A stretch of DNA of 64,000 bases from Fusarium oxysporum f. sp. lycopersici 4287 (GCF_000149955.1 NC_030986.1:1991886-2055885), one strand, 5' to 3'. Counted from the first letter of the stretch, positions 12,201-23,001 are shown. The notes: a model not told the origin generated them from the sequence alone. A program made the numbers and translations.

Positions 12201-13583
12201 ATGGCCCTCAACCGGAAGTACGCCGCTCTTCCAGATCTGGTGAGTTGTTGCCTTTGGCACAAAGAGAACTCAAAGATGCTAACGACCTTACCTAGGATTC
12301 CGCTCCAGACATCTATGAGACCCCGGAGCTCACAGATGACAACTCTACAGTTCCCGTAAGCTTCTTTGTGTTACAGGTACGGTTGGTACCCATTAACGTA
12401 TCTATAGACAATCACTGGTCGAACCCATTCGGACGACGAGTTCTACGATATCGAGGACGAGACGCCTGGTATCTCTCGATCCCGGCTGCGAATAGATGAA
12501 GCGCGTTCTCGCTTTCTTCCCACCGACGTTGACGCGAACGGAGTCGACTTCTCGGACCGAGTTGACGGAAAGCGCAAGTCGTACAAGGTCTCTAGCCGAA
12601 GACAAAGAATACTGCAGGACGGTACTCAGGAGCTTGGCGATCTCTCTGACGACGACGACGATGAGAGCCTAGAACGCCGAATTGCCCGCCTAAAGCGCGA
12701 AGTGGAAGAAGCAAAGAACGAATATGCAAAGCGAAAAGCAGAATCACAAACAAAGGAAGACATTGACGCTACCACCGGTGACGACAGACTGACTTCCCTC
12801 AGCCAAGTCCTGGACGAGATATCGCAACCCATCGGTCGGCCAACTTCGATTCGGATTCCAGGGACGAATGCAACTTCAAATTCTGAAGAGAAGACCGAGG
12901 CACCTACAGCAGAGGATGCAACTTATACTTTGATGTACGAACCTACGTATGAACAAAGCCATGCATTAGCCAAGGCAACTGATTTCGACCGTCGATTATT
13001 GATGCTGGAGAGGGGACTTGGAATCAATGCTTCATTGATGCCAGAGGCTGATGCTAATGGTCTTCCTCGTGCAATTCTGCCTACTTTGGACTCTATGAAC
13101 AAGCAGATTTCTACGCTCGCCGAAGCTTCTACAGCCAATCTGGATGCAATCAGTCGGCGTGTACGAACACTGGCCCAAGAGCAGGACAAGCTGAATGACT
13201 CTAGGGAGAAGGCCAGATCATTGAGAGAAGAGCTTGGTCGAAATGGCTCTTCAGCTCAGAGTGAAGAGACTGAGCAGGAAGCCAAAATCAATGCCCTGTA
13301 TGGTATCCTCCCGACGATTGAAAACTTGACTCCTATCCTGCCACCTCTACTGGATCGACTTCGTTCACTGAGAGCAATTCATTCGGATGCTGCCACTGCG
13401 AGTGAGACATTGACACGCATTGAGAAACAGCAAGCAGAGATGGCTACGGAACTGAAGCAGTGGAACGAAGGCCTTGTGAAGATTGAGGCGGCTGTAAAGG
13501 ACGGCACTGTGTCTATTGAGAAGAATAAGCAAGTTATGGAGGAATGGGTCAAAGATTTAGAGGAGAGGATGGAAGATTTATGA
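12201..13583 (+). CDS. DCTN2: dynamitin, dynactin subunit 2 (p50)
   Basis: Structural subunit of the dynactin shoulder, which links cytoplasmic dynein to cargo for nuclear and vesicle transport along microtubules. Three exons (12201-12239, 12296-12355, 12408-13583) give 424 residues. The N-terminal peptide PDIYETPEL matches the conserved dynamitin N-terminal motif that binds the Arp1 filament. It spans the first splice junctions, which confirms the two small 5' exons. The rest is largely helical: coiled-coil stretches at about 145-185, 265-325 and 370-424 (ending EEWVKDLEERMEDL), typical of the family. The start ATG at 12201 gives the expected MALNRKYAALPDL beginning. The symbol is the general family name. 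Confidence 0.93.
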
Positions 13584-13993
13584 ATAACGATGCGTTGATC
13601 TGATACCCCAGAAAATAAGCCAAATAATCGAGGAAACGAACCAATTGAGTTGTTGGTATCCAAATAAATAAAACATATAATCTTTTTCGCCTCAAACAAA
13701 TCTCATCATTCATGTTTTTGATACATGTTGTGGCCATCTCGCTCATGGCGCCCCAAGCCGCGCCACGTGGCTGAACGCTATCGGTCCAACTGTTAATCCG
13801 CTCGTGGGGTAAGGGCTTTGGCAGTTTGACACACCAAATTAATTGATTTGGCAAACGAAAAAAAGTTCATTCTTCCTTCAGCTCACGTTTGCGACCACCG
13901 CCCAATCCACCGAAATTCCCAACAGTACGGCTTCTCCTCGACCCATCGCGCTTTCTATTCTCCTCCAGCTCACCAGTTCTTCAGGTCGCAACA
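13584..13993. other. dynamitin 3' region and eS28 promoter
   Basis: A 410-base gap between two genes read in the same direction. It holds an AT-rich 3' UTR-like part up to about 13700, a CACGTG box (13764-13769), and a pyrimidine-rich leader before the eS28 ATG. Confidence 0.5.
13764..13769. promoter_or_regulatory. CACGTG E-box upstream of eS28
   Basis: Palindromic CACGTG, 225 bases before the ribosomal protein ATG. It is a potential bHLH (Cbf1-type) site. In many yeasts and filamentous fungi Cbf1-like sites occur in ribosomal protein promoters. The link here is inferred. Confidence 0.35.
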
Positions 13994-14388
13994 ATGGACG
14001 CCTCCAAGCAGCCCGTCAAGCTCGTCAAGGTCACCCGAGTTCTCGGCCGAACCGGTGCGTCTCTCCCCGAAATTTGATATCGATGAAGCAAGATATCAGA
14101 AGGCTCGAAACGAAGGAATGAAGAAGGGATTTTCTGACTAGATGGATAGGTTCTCGTGGTGGTGTCACCCAGGTCCGCGTCGAGTTCATGGACGACCAGA
14201 CCCGATCGATCATCCGAAACGTCAAGGGCCCAGGTACGATTTGATTCTCGAAGCCCCCTCGAGCGCTTAAACGAGGGTTCAGAGTAGGAATACAGGATTA
14301 CAAATGCTAACGTACAACCACCACAGTCCGTGAGGACGACATCCTCTGCCTCCTCGAGTCCGAGCGTGAGGCCCGACGACTACGATAA
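13994..14388 (+). CDS. rps28: 40S ribosomal protein eS28
   Basis: Small-subunit ribosomal protein located near the mRNA exit region. Three exons (13994-14054, 14150-14233, 14327-14388) give 68 residues, exactly the family size. Visible family features are the start [20 protein letters not shown], the central FMDD and [13 protein letters not shown] core, and the ending [10 protein letters not shown]. Both introns are relatively long (95 and 93 nt) for so small a gene, as is common for fungal ribosomal protein genes. The coding exons show the strong C-ending codon bias of highly expressed genes. The ORFs spanning the first intron in other frames are not coding. Confidence 0.97.
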
Positions 14389-15192
14389 ATGTGCATTCTG
14401 GGGAGCATGGGGTTCTTGAAAGACGGTCAACGACGGATGGTCTATGCATGCTAATGCTATGGCGTGCGCGCCTTGTATTGGGACTGGGACATTGACCTGG
14501 AGCTGCACATGACACTCCAGTTTCATTTGTTAGAGGAGTCACACGGACGGATCTGGTCTGGCATAACGAAAAAATCCCAGAACAGTTGTTCTTCTGCAGT
14601 ATTGGAATCCGAAGAAAAGTGAAATTCATTTCTTGTTTTCTCCGTGGTATTCTCCCTCTGTTTCAACAGCTCCGATCCTTTCGAAGCGAAGCGAAGCTCA
14701 GTTCAGGCAAGAAAAGATCATACCGGGAGTTCTCCAATCAACAAGTGCTATGATACGATTTCAACGACCTTGGAGCTTCAGCGTTGACCTGGCAACTGGA
14801 GATATTATACCTCTTTTTTTTTCTGACAATCTGCGTCTCCATAACTAACCTCGCTTCACATCGTGAATTCTAGTCACGTGCAACTTCTCTGACCTCAACT
14901 TAGGCGGGGCGACCAGAGGAAATCTTCAAAGTTTCCTTCTTCCACCTCCAACAATTTTCTTTCCACAACTCAAAGCTCTCCCAACTTTCTTGGTAAGTCA
15001 ACACATTTATTATTATGCAATTCTATTTGGAATGATGTTTTTTTTAGCATGTATTACCTGAAACATACATTGATGTACCTTTTTATCACCAAGATCTCTG
15101 ATCCAAAACCTCATTCACCACTTGCTTTTGAACTCTGTTTCTGGCCACTGGCTAACATACCAAAAGAATTTTCTAGGCACCTCGCTTCCACA
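14389..15192. other. intergenic plus spliced 5' leader of the molybdopterin synthase gene
   Basis: Downstream of eS28 this region contains a CACGTG box (14875-14880) and a pyrimidine-rich leader (about 14930-14990). A probable 5' UTR intron runs from GTAAGT at 14993 to TTCTAG ending at 15176, with a GCTAAC branch-like site at about 15151. Splicing leaves only about 16 bases between the junction and the ATG at 15193. Confidence 0.6.
14875..14880. promoter_or_regulatory. TCACGTG box upstream of the molybdopterin synthase gene
   Basis: CACGTG within TCACGTG, 313 bases before the ATG and about 110 bases before the leader intron. A potential bHLH site; function is inferred from the motif only. 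Confidence 0.3.
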
Positions 15193-15483
15193 ATGTCTTC
15201 GGTCCCTAAGCCTCCAACCGGACATTTCAATGTTCTTTACTTTGCCAGTGCTAGCTCTTTCACTGGTAAGGACTATGAAGCTTTGCCGGCCACGATGCCG
15301 CTCAACAAGCTCTTCACCGAGCTCGAGTCCAAGTATCCTGGCATGAAAGCCAAGATCCTCGATTCCTGCCTAGTCACTGTCAACCTTGATTATGTAGACT
15401 CGCCTAGTGAGGAGGATGCTTCAGACACAGTGATCCAGGAAGCAGACGAAGTGGCTATTATCCCTCCCGTCAGCTCCGGTTGA
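15193..15483 (+). CDS. cnxG: molybdopterin synthase sulfur-carrier (small) subunit
   Basis: MoaD/MOCS2A-type ubiquitin-fold protein. As a C-terminal thiocarboxylate it donates sulfur to precursor Z in molybdenum cofactor synthesis, together with the large subunit. The 96 residues show the beta-grasp pattern (FNVLYFASASSFTG, a central helix with LFTELESKYPGM, then the C-terminal EADEVAIIPPVSSG). The conserved IIPPVS-G ending is clear, but the penultimate residue is Ser rather than the usual Gly of the GG tail. The start is the first ATG after a 5' UTR intron. The ORF stays open upstream in frame to 15049, but that part lies inside the inferred intron. The stop is only 93 bases from the stop of the convergent PSI-protein gene. 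The symbol follows the Aspergillus gene name. Confidence 0.88.
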   Translation: MSSVPKPPTGHFNVLYFASASSFTGKDYEALPATMPLNKLFTELESKYPGMKAKILDSCLVTVNLDYVDSPSEEDASDTVIQEADEVAIIPPVSSG

Positions 15484-15576
15484 AGGATATCGAGTGTCAG
15501 TTGCAAAAATCGCTCGGTGTCTGTATCGTGACTCCTTTAAACCTCGTAGTCGTGGGTCGGCCCTCGAGATTTTATC

Positions 15577-16139
15577 CTAGGGACCTCCATTATCCGGCCA
15601 GCTTCCTGGTAGTAGGGGTTCAAATTCTCCAGCTCGGAACCACGTCCTTGCCCAACGTTGATTCCGTAGCCGCCACCAACCAGGATGCTTCTTGTGGTAC
15701 TGCCAGAACCACCGGATAGCTCTCACAAGACCGACCATGAGCGAAACAAAGACTAGTGTTGATATAATGGTGACAATGGCAGTGAGACTCGTGATTGACG
15801 AAACCTGGCACCCGAGCGGCCTTGTCCGTAACTCCCAACGTTCGGCCCAGTGTGGACAGACATTCTCGTTGTAAGCTGGTGCGAGCAACGGGATGTTGCT
15901 AGTATTCGGTACACATGACCATGTCTGTAAGTTCAATGAGTATGTACTACTTGAAGCGATATGGTTTGCAAATGAAAGCCTACAAAAGGACACCAGCCAC
16001 ATTGTGAAGCTGCAAGACAACCTTTGCATGTTTGATGCTTCCAACATCTTAGGAAGTGTTCGTCATCATGGTTCCCATACAAGGTGAAGTTGGCTCGCGC
16101 AGCCTGAATGTCATATTGAGACAACCGCAAAGAATCCAT
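15577..16139 (-). CDS. PSI-domain single-pass membrane protein
   Basis: Two exons (16139-15984, 15924-15577) give 167 residues. Residues about 30-91 carry eight cysteines with the spacing of a PSI (plexin-semaphorin-integrin) module, including CWKHQTC, CLAASQCGWCPF, CVPN and CPHWAERWELRTRPLGC. The intron falls just after WCPF. One membrane segment follows at about 97-119, then a strongly basic tail with WWRLRNQRWARTW. There is no signal peptide, so an N-outside orientation is likely: the cysteines would be lumenal for disulfide formation and the basic tail cytosolic. Small proteins of this plan are widespread in filamentous ascomycetes, but I know of no assigned role. Confidence 0.82.
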
Positions 16140-16513
16140 AGTCTTTGATTAAAGGCGAGGGTCTAGTGATGTATCAAATTGACTATAATGGCGACACCAC
16201 GTTGAGTTGATGTGCTTATCATAAACTCAAAAAGAGGCCGAGAATTGAGGTTGAGCGGGGAAGCATCATACGTCAACCCCTGTAGTCACTCAAACGCACA
16301 CCATGTTTGAAATCGATGCCTTAGGACTATCTACTCATAGCACAACTCTTTATTGCCTAACACATGACTGAACGAGAATGCCGCAATCATACAAACCTTG
16401 GTGAGGGTTTGCCGTTTTATCTAAGTTAAGTGTAACAATGTATCCGTTGCATCCAAAGACACAGGAATGACTGAAACTGGAGGAATGAGTTCCTACGCCT
16501 TATTCACCAATCA
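16140..16513. other. intergenic, no gene seen
   Basis: Upstream region of the PSI-protein gene and the 3' side of the next minus-strand gene. No coding or RNA signal is visible. Confidence 0.45.
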
Positions 16514-18880
16514 TCAGACCATGGCGCGTTCTCTTATCTGTCGAGATTTCCTCGCTCGTCGCTTCACCTCCCTGATGTCTGCCCGCCTTCTCCTCGACCT
16601 TTCTTCCTTCGATTCCCGCACTGGTTCGTTGCCCAGACTCTCGAGCGGCATGAGATCAGCCAGAAATTGTCGAATGTGTAGGCCAGTCTTCTCATGGATA
16701 AACGAATCAATCTGCTCGTTGCAAGCTGCCGAAGACGCAATATGGAGACCCCTTAGCACATCGCGATCTAGGACTCTATCTTGGTCATAATCTTGATTGG
16801 CTGCTCGAAGACTTCGAATGGATGATGTTCGCTTTGGTACGTTTGGTCGTCCAATCTTTCGACCGGAAAACCCTCGTGAACAGACAGTAACATGATTTGG
16901 TGATATGGAAGAGCTTCCATACTTGGTTCTCCTGTCCGATGATACCTTTGCTTTATCTTTATCAAGTATGTCCTTCTTCAGTGTAGATGGTGAGACATCA
17001 TCAACAGACAATCTGCAGCTTTGTTCTGTAGCTGTTGATGACGGATCTGGGTAAGGGGGTTCTGGCAAAGGTTTACTGGACTTTTTTGTGGGATGCAATT
17101 GCTGCGGGACAAGAACATCAGCACTTAAGCTATGGCAGCTTCTGGGACGAGGTTGCACCAATATCGATTGCTTGATATCTCTTGAGGTCTGCACTGGTCT
17201 GATGCAGGGGCTCTCCTCTTCGTTTCCTTGGCTACAATTTCTGTATGCACAAACGTCGTTTTTTGCACGGGGGTGGTGTTTATTTGAGGATGGGCCAGCA
17301 TTATCTTGGACTACCGATTCCAACGACACGCTCGAGCAGATCATAGGTGTCCCTCGCCCAGTGAAAAAAGCCCGGTTTGATTGTCTCATCCTTTGCGTGC
17401 TTCGTACAGCTGGGGAAGTCGATTTTGTCTTCCGTTTATCGAGGTTCTTTCGCTGGTTCGACCTTCTCTCCAAAGATGTGACATTGGGCCATTCGGGATA
17501 TGTATGCATTCGTGGTCTGGGAAGCTTGGCCGTAGGTCCTGTTAAAGCCTTCTCGTTGAGGGATTCTGAATATAAAGGTTTCGGTTTGTGTGTAAGCTGC
17601 AGACAATTCTAATCACTACTACATTGACACAGATCTCCCAGTTGACAAAAAGGGGAGCAAGTCTGGGGCACTTTCTGCTCAGCTTTTACCTTCTTTCTTC
17701 GATACTTATGGGGTTTTGGCTGGTCCACCATTGCATAGCTGAACTCGCCCATGTCTTTTGAGACCGGGAAAGGGATTTGTGTACTTGAACTAGGACACCC
17801 TGCATTGCCATCCATCTGGAGGAGATGCTGTTGTTCGACATGAGATCGCGGTACTTGGTTCATCATTACTCTGTGTTTGCCAACGGGAGAACGGTGGGGG
17901 GAACGTTTCTTTTGATCTTTTGAAGTAATTGCAAGACCGGCAGCTTTAAACTCCGAACGAAAGGGCAGAAGAGCTGCTATCGTATGAAGGCTTGTGCTAG
18001 AACGCGGGGGGGTCGGAGTAGGTATCGGCAGGTTGCCTTTTGCACCCGACTGCTCAGCATATCTCTGCAGCTCTTGAGTGAATCGATTCAGAGCTTCCCT
18101 TTGACTCGGGGTTCTCGACTCGTTTTCGAGGCTATCCGAGGTCTGGGAAAGTAGCTGCTGAGTGTCACTTCGTCCACGAACGGTTGTGTCCTTGATTGAT
18201 AGCATGTGTAGTTGTTGGGCTATATTTCTCGAAATGGCCTCCACGAGTTCGTCGTTTACATTCTGGTGACCTTGGGCGACAGAGTTATTGCTGAAGACAT
18301 CTGTAGCATGACTGTGCAATGGTGCAGGACATGCGTCTGCCTCCGTCTCGGATAACTAACCTCTGAGAGTCGAGTGAGACACTTTTTTCGGAGGTGCTGA
18401 GATACCGACCTCGGACATATGCAAGGGACTGGCATCTCGACGAGCGTCCTTTGAAGATAGCGAGTCGTCTTTAAAGAGGTATTCGGAGCTCGAAGATATA
18501 TCACGTCTTGGCCGTGTGTCACGAGTGGGGCAGTTTTTGTGCTGCTTTCCTGATCCAGAGGCGGCGGAATCAGACTCAAAATCATCCATCCAGTCTGTTT
18601 CACCATTGTAGTGCATTTCCACGGCGCTATCGTTCGCTCCTTGAGCGTGACTAGAATGGTTTATTGGGACTGTTATATATGAAGTTGGATCGGGTGGTGA
18701 TGAACTCGATCGATGGCCATGGTGTTGCTGGTTTGTGCTCTGGTACCTTACACGTACAGTCCGTCGTGGTCTAAAAATGGTACGCCCACGAGCCCTTGAG
18801 CTGTCGCTGGCAGAATGAGGTTTGCGTGTGCTGGGCAAGTGTGAGTTGCGAGAGCCGGGGTTAGATTCTGATATGACCAT
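16514..18880 (-). CDS. uncharacterised Ser/Arg-rich disordered protein
   Basis: Three exons (18880-18361, 18300-17620, 17565-16514) join in frame to 750 residues. I do not recognise a named family. Exon 1 is rich in Ser, Arg and His with an acidic patch (DWMDDFESDSAASG). Exon 2 has a predicted helix near ELVEAISRNIAQQLHML and a Cys cluster (CSPFCQLGDLCQC) just before the second junction. Exon 3 ends in a more ordered region of about 85 residues (CNEQIDSFIHEKTGLHIRQF, then LADLMPLESLG) followed by a highly basic helix (RSRRRRADIREVKRRARKSR). The ordered C-terminus is the most likely conserved part. The basic tail suggests nuclear or nucleic-acid contact, but this is inference. The donor of intron 2 has alternatives a few bases apart, and GTG-initiated extension upstream of 18880 is unlikely. 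Confidence 0.65.
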
Positions 18881-19166
18881 TCTGCAATACACGAGCTATA
18901 AGGGTTTAAAAGAGTTGATTGTATGAGAGAAAGGAGGCTTGGCTATGTCGGTATGGTAGAGTGATGATACAATGAGTTTGTGCTGATGATGGATGAGAGA
19001 ATTCTGGCCGAGGTAATGTTGGATTTGTGAGGATTCCGAGAACTTGCTCGGCCAAGTATTGGAAGGTACTATACAGGGTGATAATTATACATCTCTTGCC
19101 ACATTGTTTTAGTCGAATACATCCAACTGAACATTGGAGTGAGAGGCAGGAGCCGCTGGATGCCGC

Positions 19167-19511
19167 CTATTTTATGTCTTTGATGCCTGGTGAGCCGTAG
19201 ACCTCAAGTTGGCGTCGTCCTTTCCGTAAGAGGAATTCAATAGCGGCAAAGTCGCGCTTATCGATAGCCAAGTTCCTAGAGAACTCATGTCTATTAGAGA
19301 TATTAGAGTATTGATAACTAAACCCCCATAAGTTTGGGAGAAGCCCACCTGGCAAAGCTCTCAAAATGTGAGCGAGTTGCCTGAGTCCGATGTCAGTCAT
19401 AGAGATCCCGAATGAATAATCCGTTCATACTTGTGGCTTCTTTCGACTCTCTCTTAGACAGTTTCTGTAGAGTGCGAGGACCTCTTTTTGGAGTCCTGAG
19501 AGGCGTGCCAT
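19167..19511 (-). CDS. sdh6: succinate dehydrogenase assembly factor 1 (LYR protein)
   Basis: Small mitochondrial matrix protein that helps deliver Fe-S clusters to the SdhB subunit of respiratory complex II. Three exons (19511-19431, 19380-19349, 19290-19167) give 78 residues, close to the family size. The LYR motif is in the first exon (KEVLALYRNCLRES). The tiny 32-nt second exon supplies ATRSHFESFAR, and exon 3 the conserved HEFSRN, DFAAIEFLLRKG and RRQLEVY segments. The longest single-frame ORF here reads through both introns and would miss the LYR motif, so the spliced model is strongly preferred. Confidence 0.88.
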
Positions 19512-20651
19512 GTTTATTGATTGGTTTTGGTCGAGGTTAATCACGATCGAATAATTCAGGTGTTGATGTAATCACTAAAGTCGAGATGCCTTTGGCTGGG
19601 GAAATATTGAAGTATCATTGTGGAGACTAGATCTACCTTCGGTATCTACCCACTAACTCTGGGGTTCTGGTCGATTGTTTTGTGAGACCCCAAGGACAAG
19701 TAGATAGATATCCATCCCTATTACGCCAAGTGATAGAAAATAGTTCTACAGGTGCCAACTATCGAACTGAGATCATCAATGCTAACAACTTCCTTTATAC
19801 TTCTGACATGGCCAAATCATGATGTGCCTGACTGAGATGCGGAATTACAGGCGGAATAGCCACCAACAACCAGGGGTCCCATTACCTACACTGTACCTAG
19901 TATCTTCCACTGTCAACGCCCGATCTGCGTTGTACTGAAACTCACCCAACCACTTACAGCTACACCAAACCGCTAATATTAGTATCGCCTCACCCCTTTC
20001 AGGCTACAGTTCTCCCACTTCAGACCACGCGCACCGTTCTAAGGCACGCTAGGAATATGAGCTGAAACTCGGCCTCGTTCCTAATGGTCCTCTAAACAGC
20101 GTGTGCCATTTCGCCCGCTTCTGCGGCAGAAATCCAGACATGGCCAGGCAAATGCGAGCGTGCCACGGGATGGGGCATCTGATTGGCCACATGCCATTCT
20201 TTCATCAGGATCTTGCTCCATCCCCAAGGCATTCCATGGCATGGTATGATAGCCTCTCTCCAAGACTGCCTCCAGGGCTGACTCTGAGCCTGGAAAGTGC
20301 CTAGTTGAGCTAGCGATGTGACAAATTGGTCATATCATGACCCTGAAGAGAACCATTAGGCACTGGAAACCCCTTACCTACAGACGCTCCCATGCTTCCT
20401 GAGTTCAACCAACATATGGATGGTTGATTAGCTTACACAGGGCCACCAGGATCGGGTAGGTTGACCTGCAGATCTAGGACACCTCTCTACTCGTCAACTC
20501 GTGTATATTGCTTTCTGTCGCATGATCAACACTATCGACCCGTTCGACCCGTCAAACATATATTGCTTTGTATCTTACTAGAGGCATTCTCTATCCTTGA
20601 CCGCTCCGGTCGACGCCTTTTATATTTTTATCCGGACGAGAGGGTGCTTTC
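19512..20651. other. intergenic / RBR ligase upstream region
   Basis: About 1.1 kb between the divergently read SDHAF1 and RBR ligase genes. The short ORFs at 20081-20304 and 20461-20667 show no domain. No tRNA-like fold or repeat was seen. Confidence 0.5.
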
Positions 20652-22877
20652 ATGTCGACAACAATAACAGGCATGGCAGGGTTGAGTCGTGAACAACCCC
20701 TCATGCCTGGCGCCTTCGGACCTGAAGATTACATCGATTTTTATGAGGACCCCTTCGGAGTTCTCGACGGCTCTGAGACTTCTGGGGGAAAGCAAGAGCA
20801 GCGAGTTTCTTGGGCGGTCAAGAAATTGCCCAATCTTGATATTGTTGACCTCGACTGGCACAAATACAATCCACCAAAGGCATTGAGAAAGGCACCAAAT
20901 ATCACGTCTCAAGTCCTTCTCGACGTACTTCAGTCTTCAGTGGAGAATGTTAACGCAAGAATTATTGAAGAGGACCGCCAAAAGAAGGAAAATGAGGAGC
21001 AAAGAAAGCAAGAGGAGAATGAGAAGGGTAAAAGCAAAGAGCCTTATCTGCCCATCATTATACCTACCGAACCTCTGGTCGAGGAAAAAACGAGTCACAC
21101 CGTACCTCCCTCCAAGATTAAAAAGGAAATTCTCATGACAACTTTTGGTCCTAGCGTTGTCACCAAAGCCGATGCAAGAGCTAACAAAAGACGCCTTTTT
21201 GCCCTTCGCCGTTTCTTCCAGCGCAGTGATGAGCGAGGTGAGAGTAGCGCCACTGGTGCCGCTCTTGGAGCTTTGCGAGAACAGGTTGCAGAAGCTGAGC
21301 ATGCTAGTGAAGGTCTCAGCCGGTTGACTAAACTAAACTCCGTCGAGGAAGTGTGAGTTCTGGTACCGTACATGAGGTTCCCCTACTAAATACCTAATCC
21401 CAGGGAATGTGTGTCCTGTCTGGACGACTTTCATCCTAAGGACGTCATCAAAGTGCCTTGTCATAACTATTGTCGCGACTGTTTTGTTCGCCTGGTTACT
21501 GCTGCATGCCAGAATGAACAACAGTGGCCACCCAAGTGCTGCCTAAACGAGATACCCGTCAAGACCGTCATGCGTTTCATCCCTTCCGACCTGAAAAAGA
21601 CATTTGAGGAACGATCTAAAGAGTGGGAGCTCCCCGTCAGCGACCGTGTTTACTGCAGCAATCCAAACTGTAACCTCTGGATCAAGCCCAAGCGGATCTA
21701 TCCCGGGAAGCGTCAAGGAATATGCGATCGCTCTCATGTAACATGCACGTTATGCCGTGGGCCCGCTCATGCTGGAGAGGATTGCCCTCAAGATGTCGAT
21801 ATGAGTCTCACGAACCAACTGGCCGAAGACGAGGGTTGGAAGCGATGTTTTAACTGCAACGCCTTGGTTGAGCACAGGGAGGCTTGCCAACACATGACTT
21901 GTAGGTGTGGCACCCAGTTTTGTTACGTTTGCTCTCGACGATGGCGAACTTGCACTTGTACGATGGAGGACCTCCAGGCACTGAAAGAAGGGGTTGTTTC
22001 TCGACGCGCAGAAAGGCGCGCCCAAGAGCTAGAGGAAGCCGAGGAATTACGGCATATTCTTCTGCAAATTGAGGAGTTTGAGCGTGAAGAAGCTCTCAAG
22101 GCCGAGCTTCTACGATTGGAGCAGGAAAGATTAGAAGAGGAACGCCGGCAGCGTGAGCTCGAGGAAAGAGTACGGCAGGAGAGTATCCGTCGGAGGGATA
22201 TTGAAGTCAAGTATCAAGAGCTGAGGATCGTGCTCGATGAGTTGCATGACCTGCAACAAGTATTGCTCGATGTTGACCAAGAAGAGGAGGCTGAGAATAT
22301 GATTATTAACATCAGAGCTGCAAAGCAAGAGTTGGAAATGAAACATGGGATAGAGCTGTCCGACTTGAAGGCACTCGCACTGGCGAAGATGACTGAAAAG
22401 GAAAACTCACTGAATGAGGACTTCCGAGTTCGAGCAGCGGAGGAGAATGAGCTTGAAGAAGCTTACCACGAGCGGCTCAAAGCATATTGGAAAGATAAGG
22501 ATAACGGAGACCAAGAGGTTGAGAATTCAATGCTCGCTCTCAGAAAGCGTATGGATCAGAAACACCACGCATGGCAGAAGTGGAAGGCCGACCAGCTCAA
22601 GGTTTTGGAGGCCAAACTCGAAGATAACAGAACATATCGTGAGGAGCTCATGTATAGCGCCAAACACCGGCTAGACGACTCTTGTAAGGAGAAAGAGGCG
22701 GAGATGATGAGGCGTATGGCAGCTGAGAAGAAGTGGCTTGAGGCTGTGATACTGGAGAGAGAGAAGCTGCTGAATGAATGGGAGGCTCAGGAGGTTGAAG
22801 GTGATGCAGACAGCATATTTGCGGTGGAGTCAGAAGATTCTGGGGACGGTCACTATGTTATTGCCACGGCATTTTAG
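20652..22877 (+). CDS. RBR-type E3 ubiquitin ligase with C-terminal coiled coil
   Basis: Predicted RING-between-RING ligase that takes ubiquitin from an E2 onto its own Cys before substrate transfer. Two exons (20652-21352, 21404-22877) give 724 residues. Residues 1-230 are an uncharacterised acidic/basic linker. RING1 starts at Cys236 (ECVSCLDDF, then VPCHNYCRDC and PPKCC). The IBR domain follows (VYCSNPNC to CTLCRGPAHAGEDC), and RING2 has CFNCNALVEHREACQHMTC, with Cys400 in HMTC at the position of the catalytic Cys of HHARI-type ligases. From about 420 to 700 the chain is a long Glu/Arg-rich coiled coil. The splice junction falls one codon before the first RING1 cysteine. This architecture is common in filamentous ascomycetes, but the substrate is unknown. 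Confidence 0.9.
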
Positions 22878-22995
22878 ATCGCGTGACCAATATACAAATA
22901 GTAATCACAACACTTACCATAGCTTGTCATCATTTTGTAATTGTGATATTTCTTTCTTGATGTGCTCTTGAGCATCTTGGTAGTAAAGGTCTGGT

Positions 22996-23001
22996 CACGT
23001 G
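22996..23001. promoter_or_regulatory. TCACGTG box upstream of DUS4
   Basis: CACGTG in TCACGTG, 127 bases before the DUS4 ATG, inside the 250-base spacer after the RBR ligase gene. A potential bHLH binding site by motif. Confidence 0.3.

Noticed and set aside
15049..15192. In-frame N-terminal extension of the molybdopterin synthase subunit
   Set aside because: It falls inside the inferred 5' UTR intron, and the MoaD fold starts at MSSVPKPP. The extension has no family similarity that I can see.
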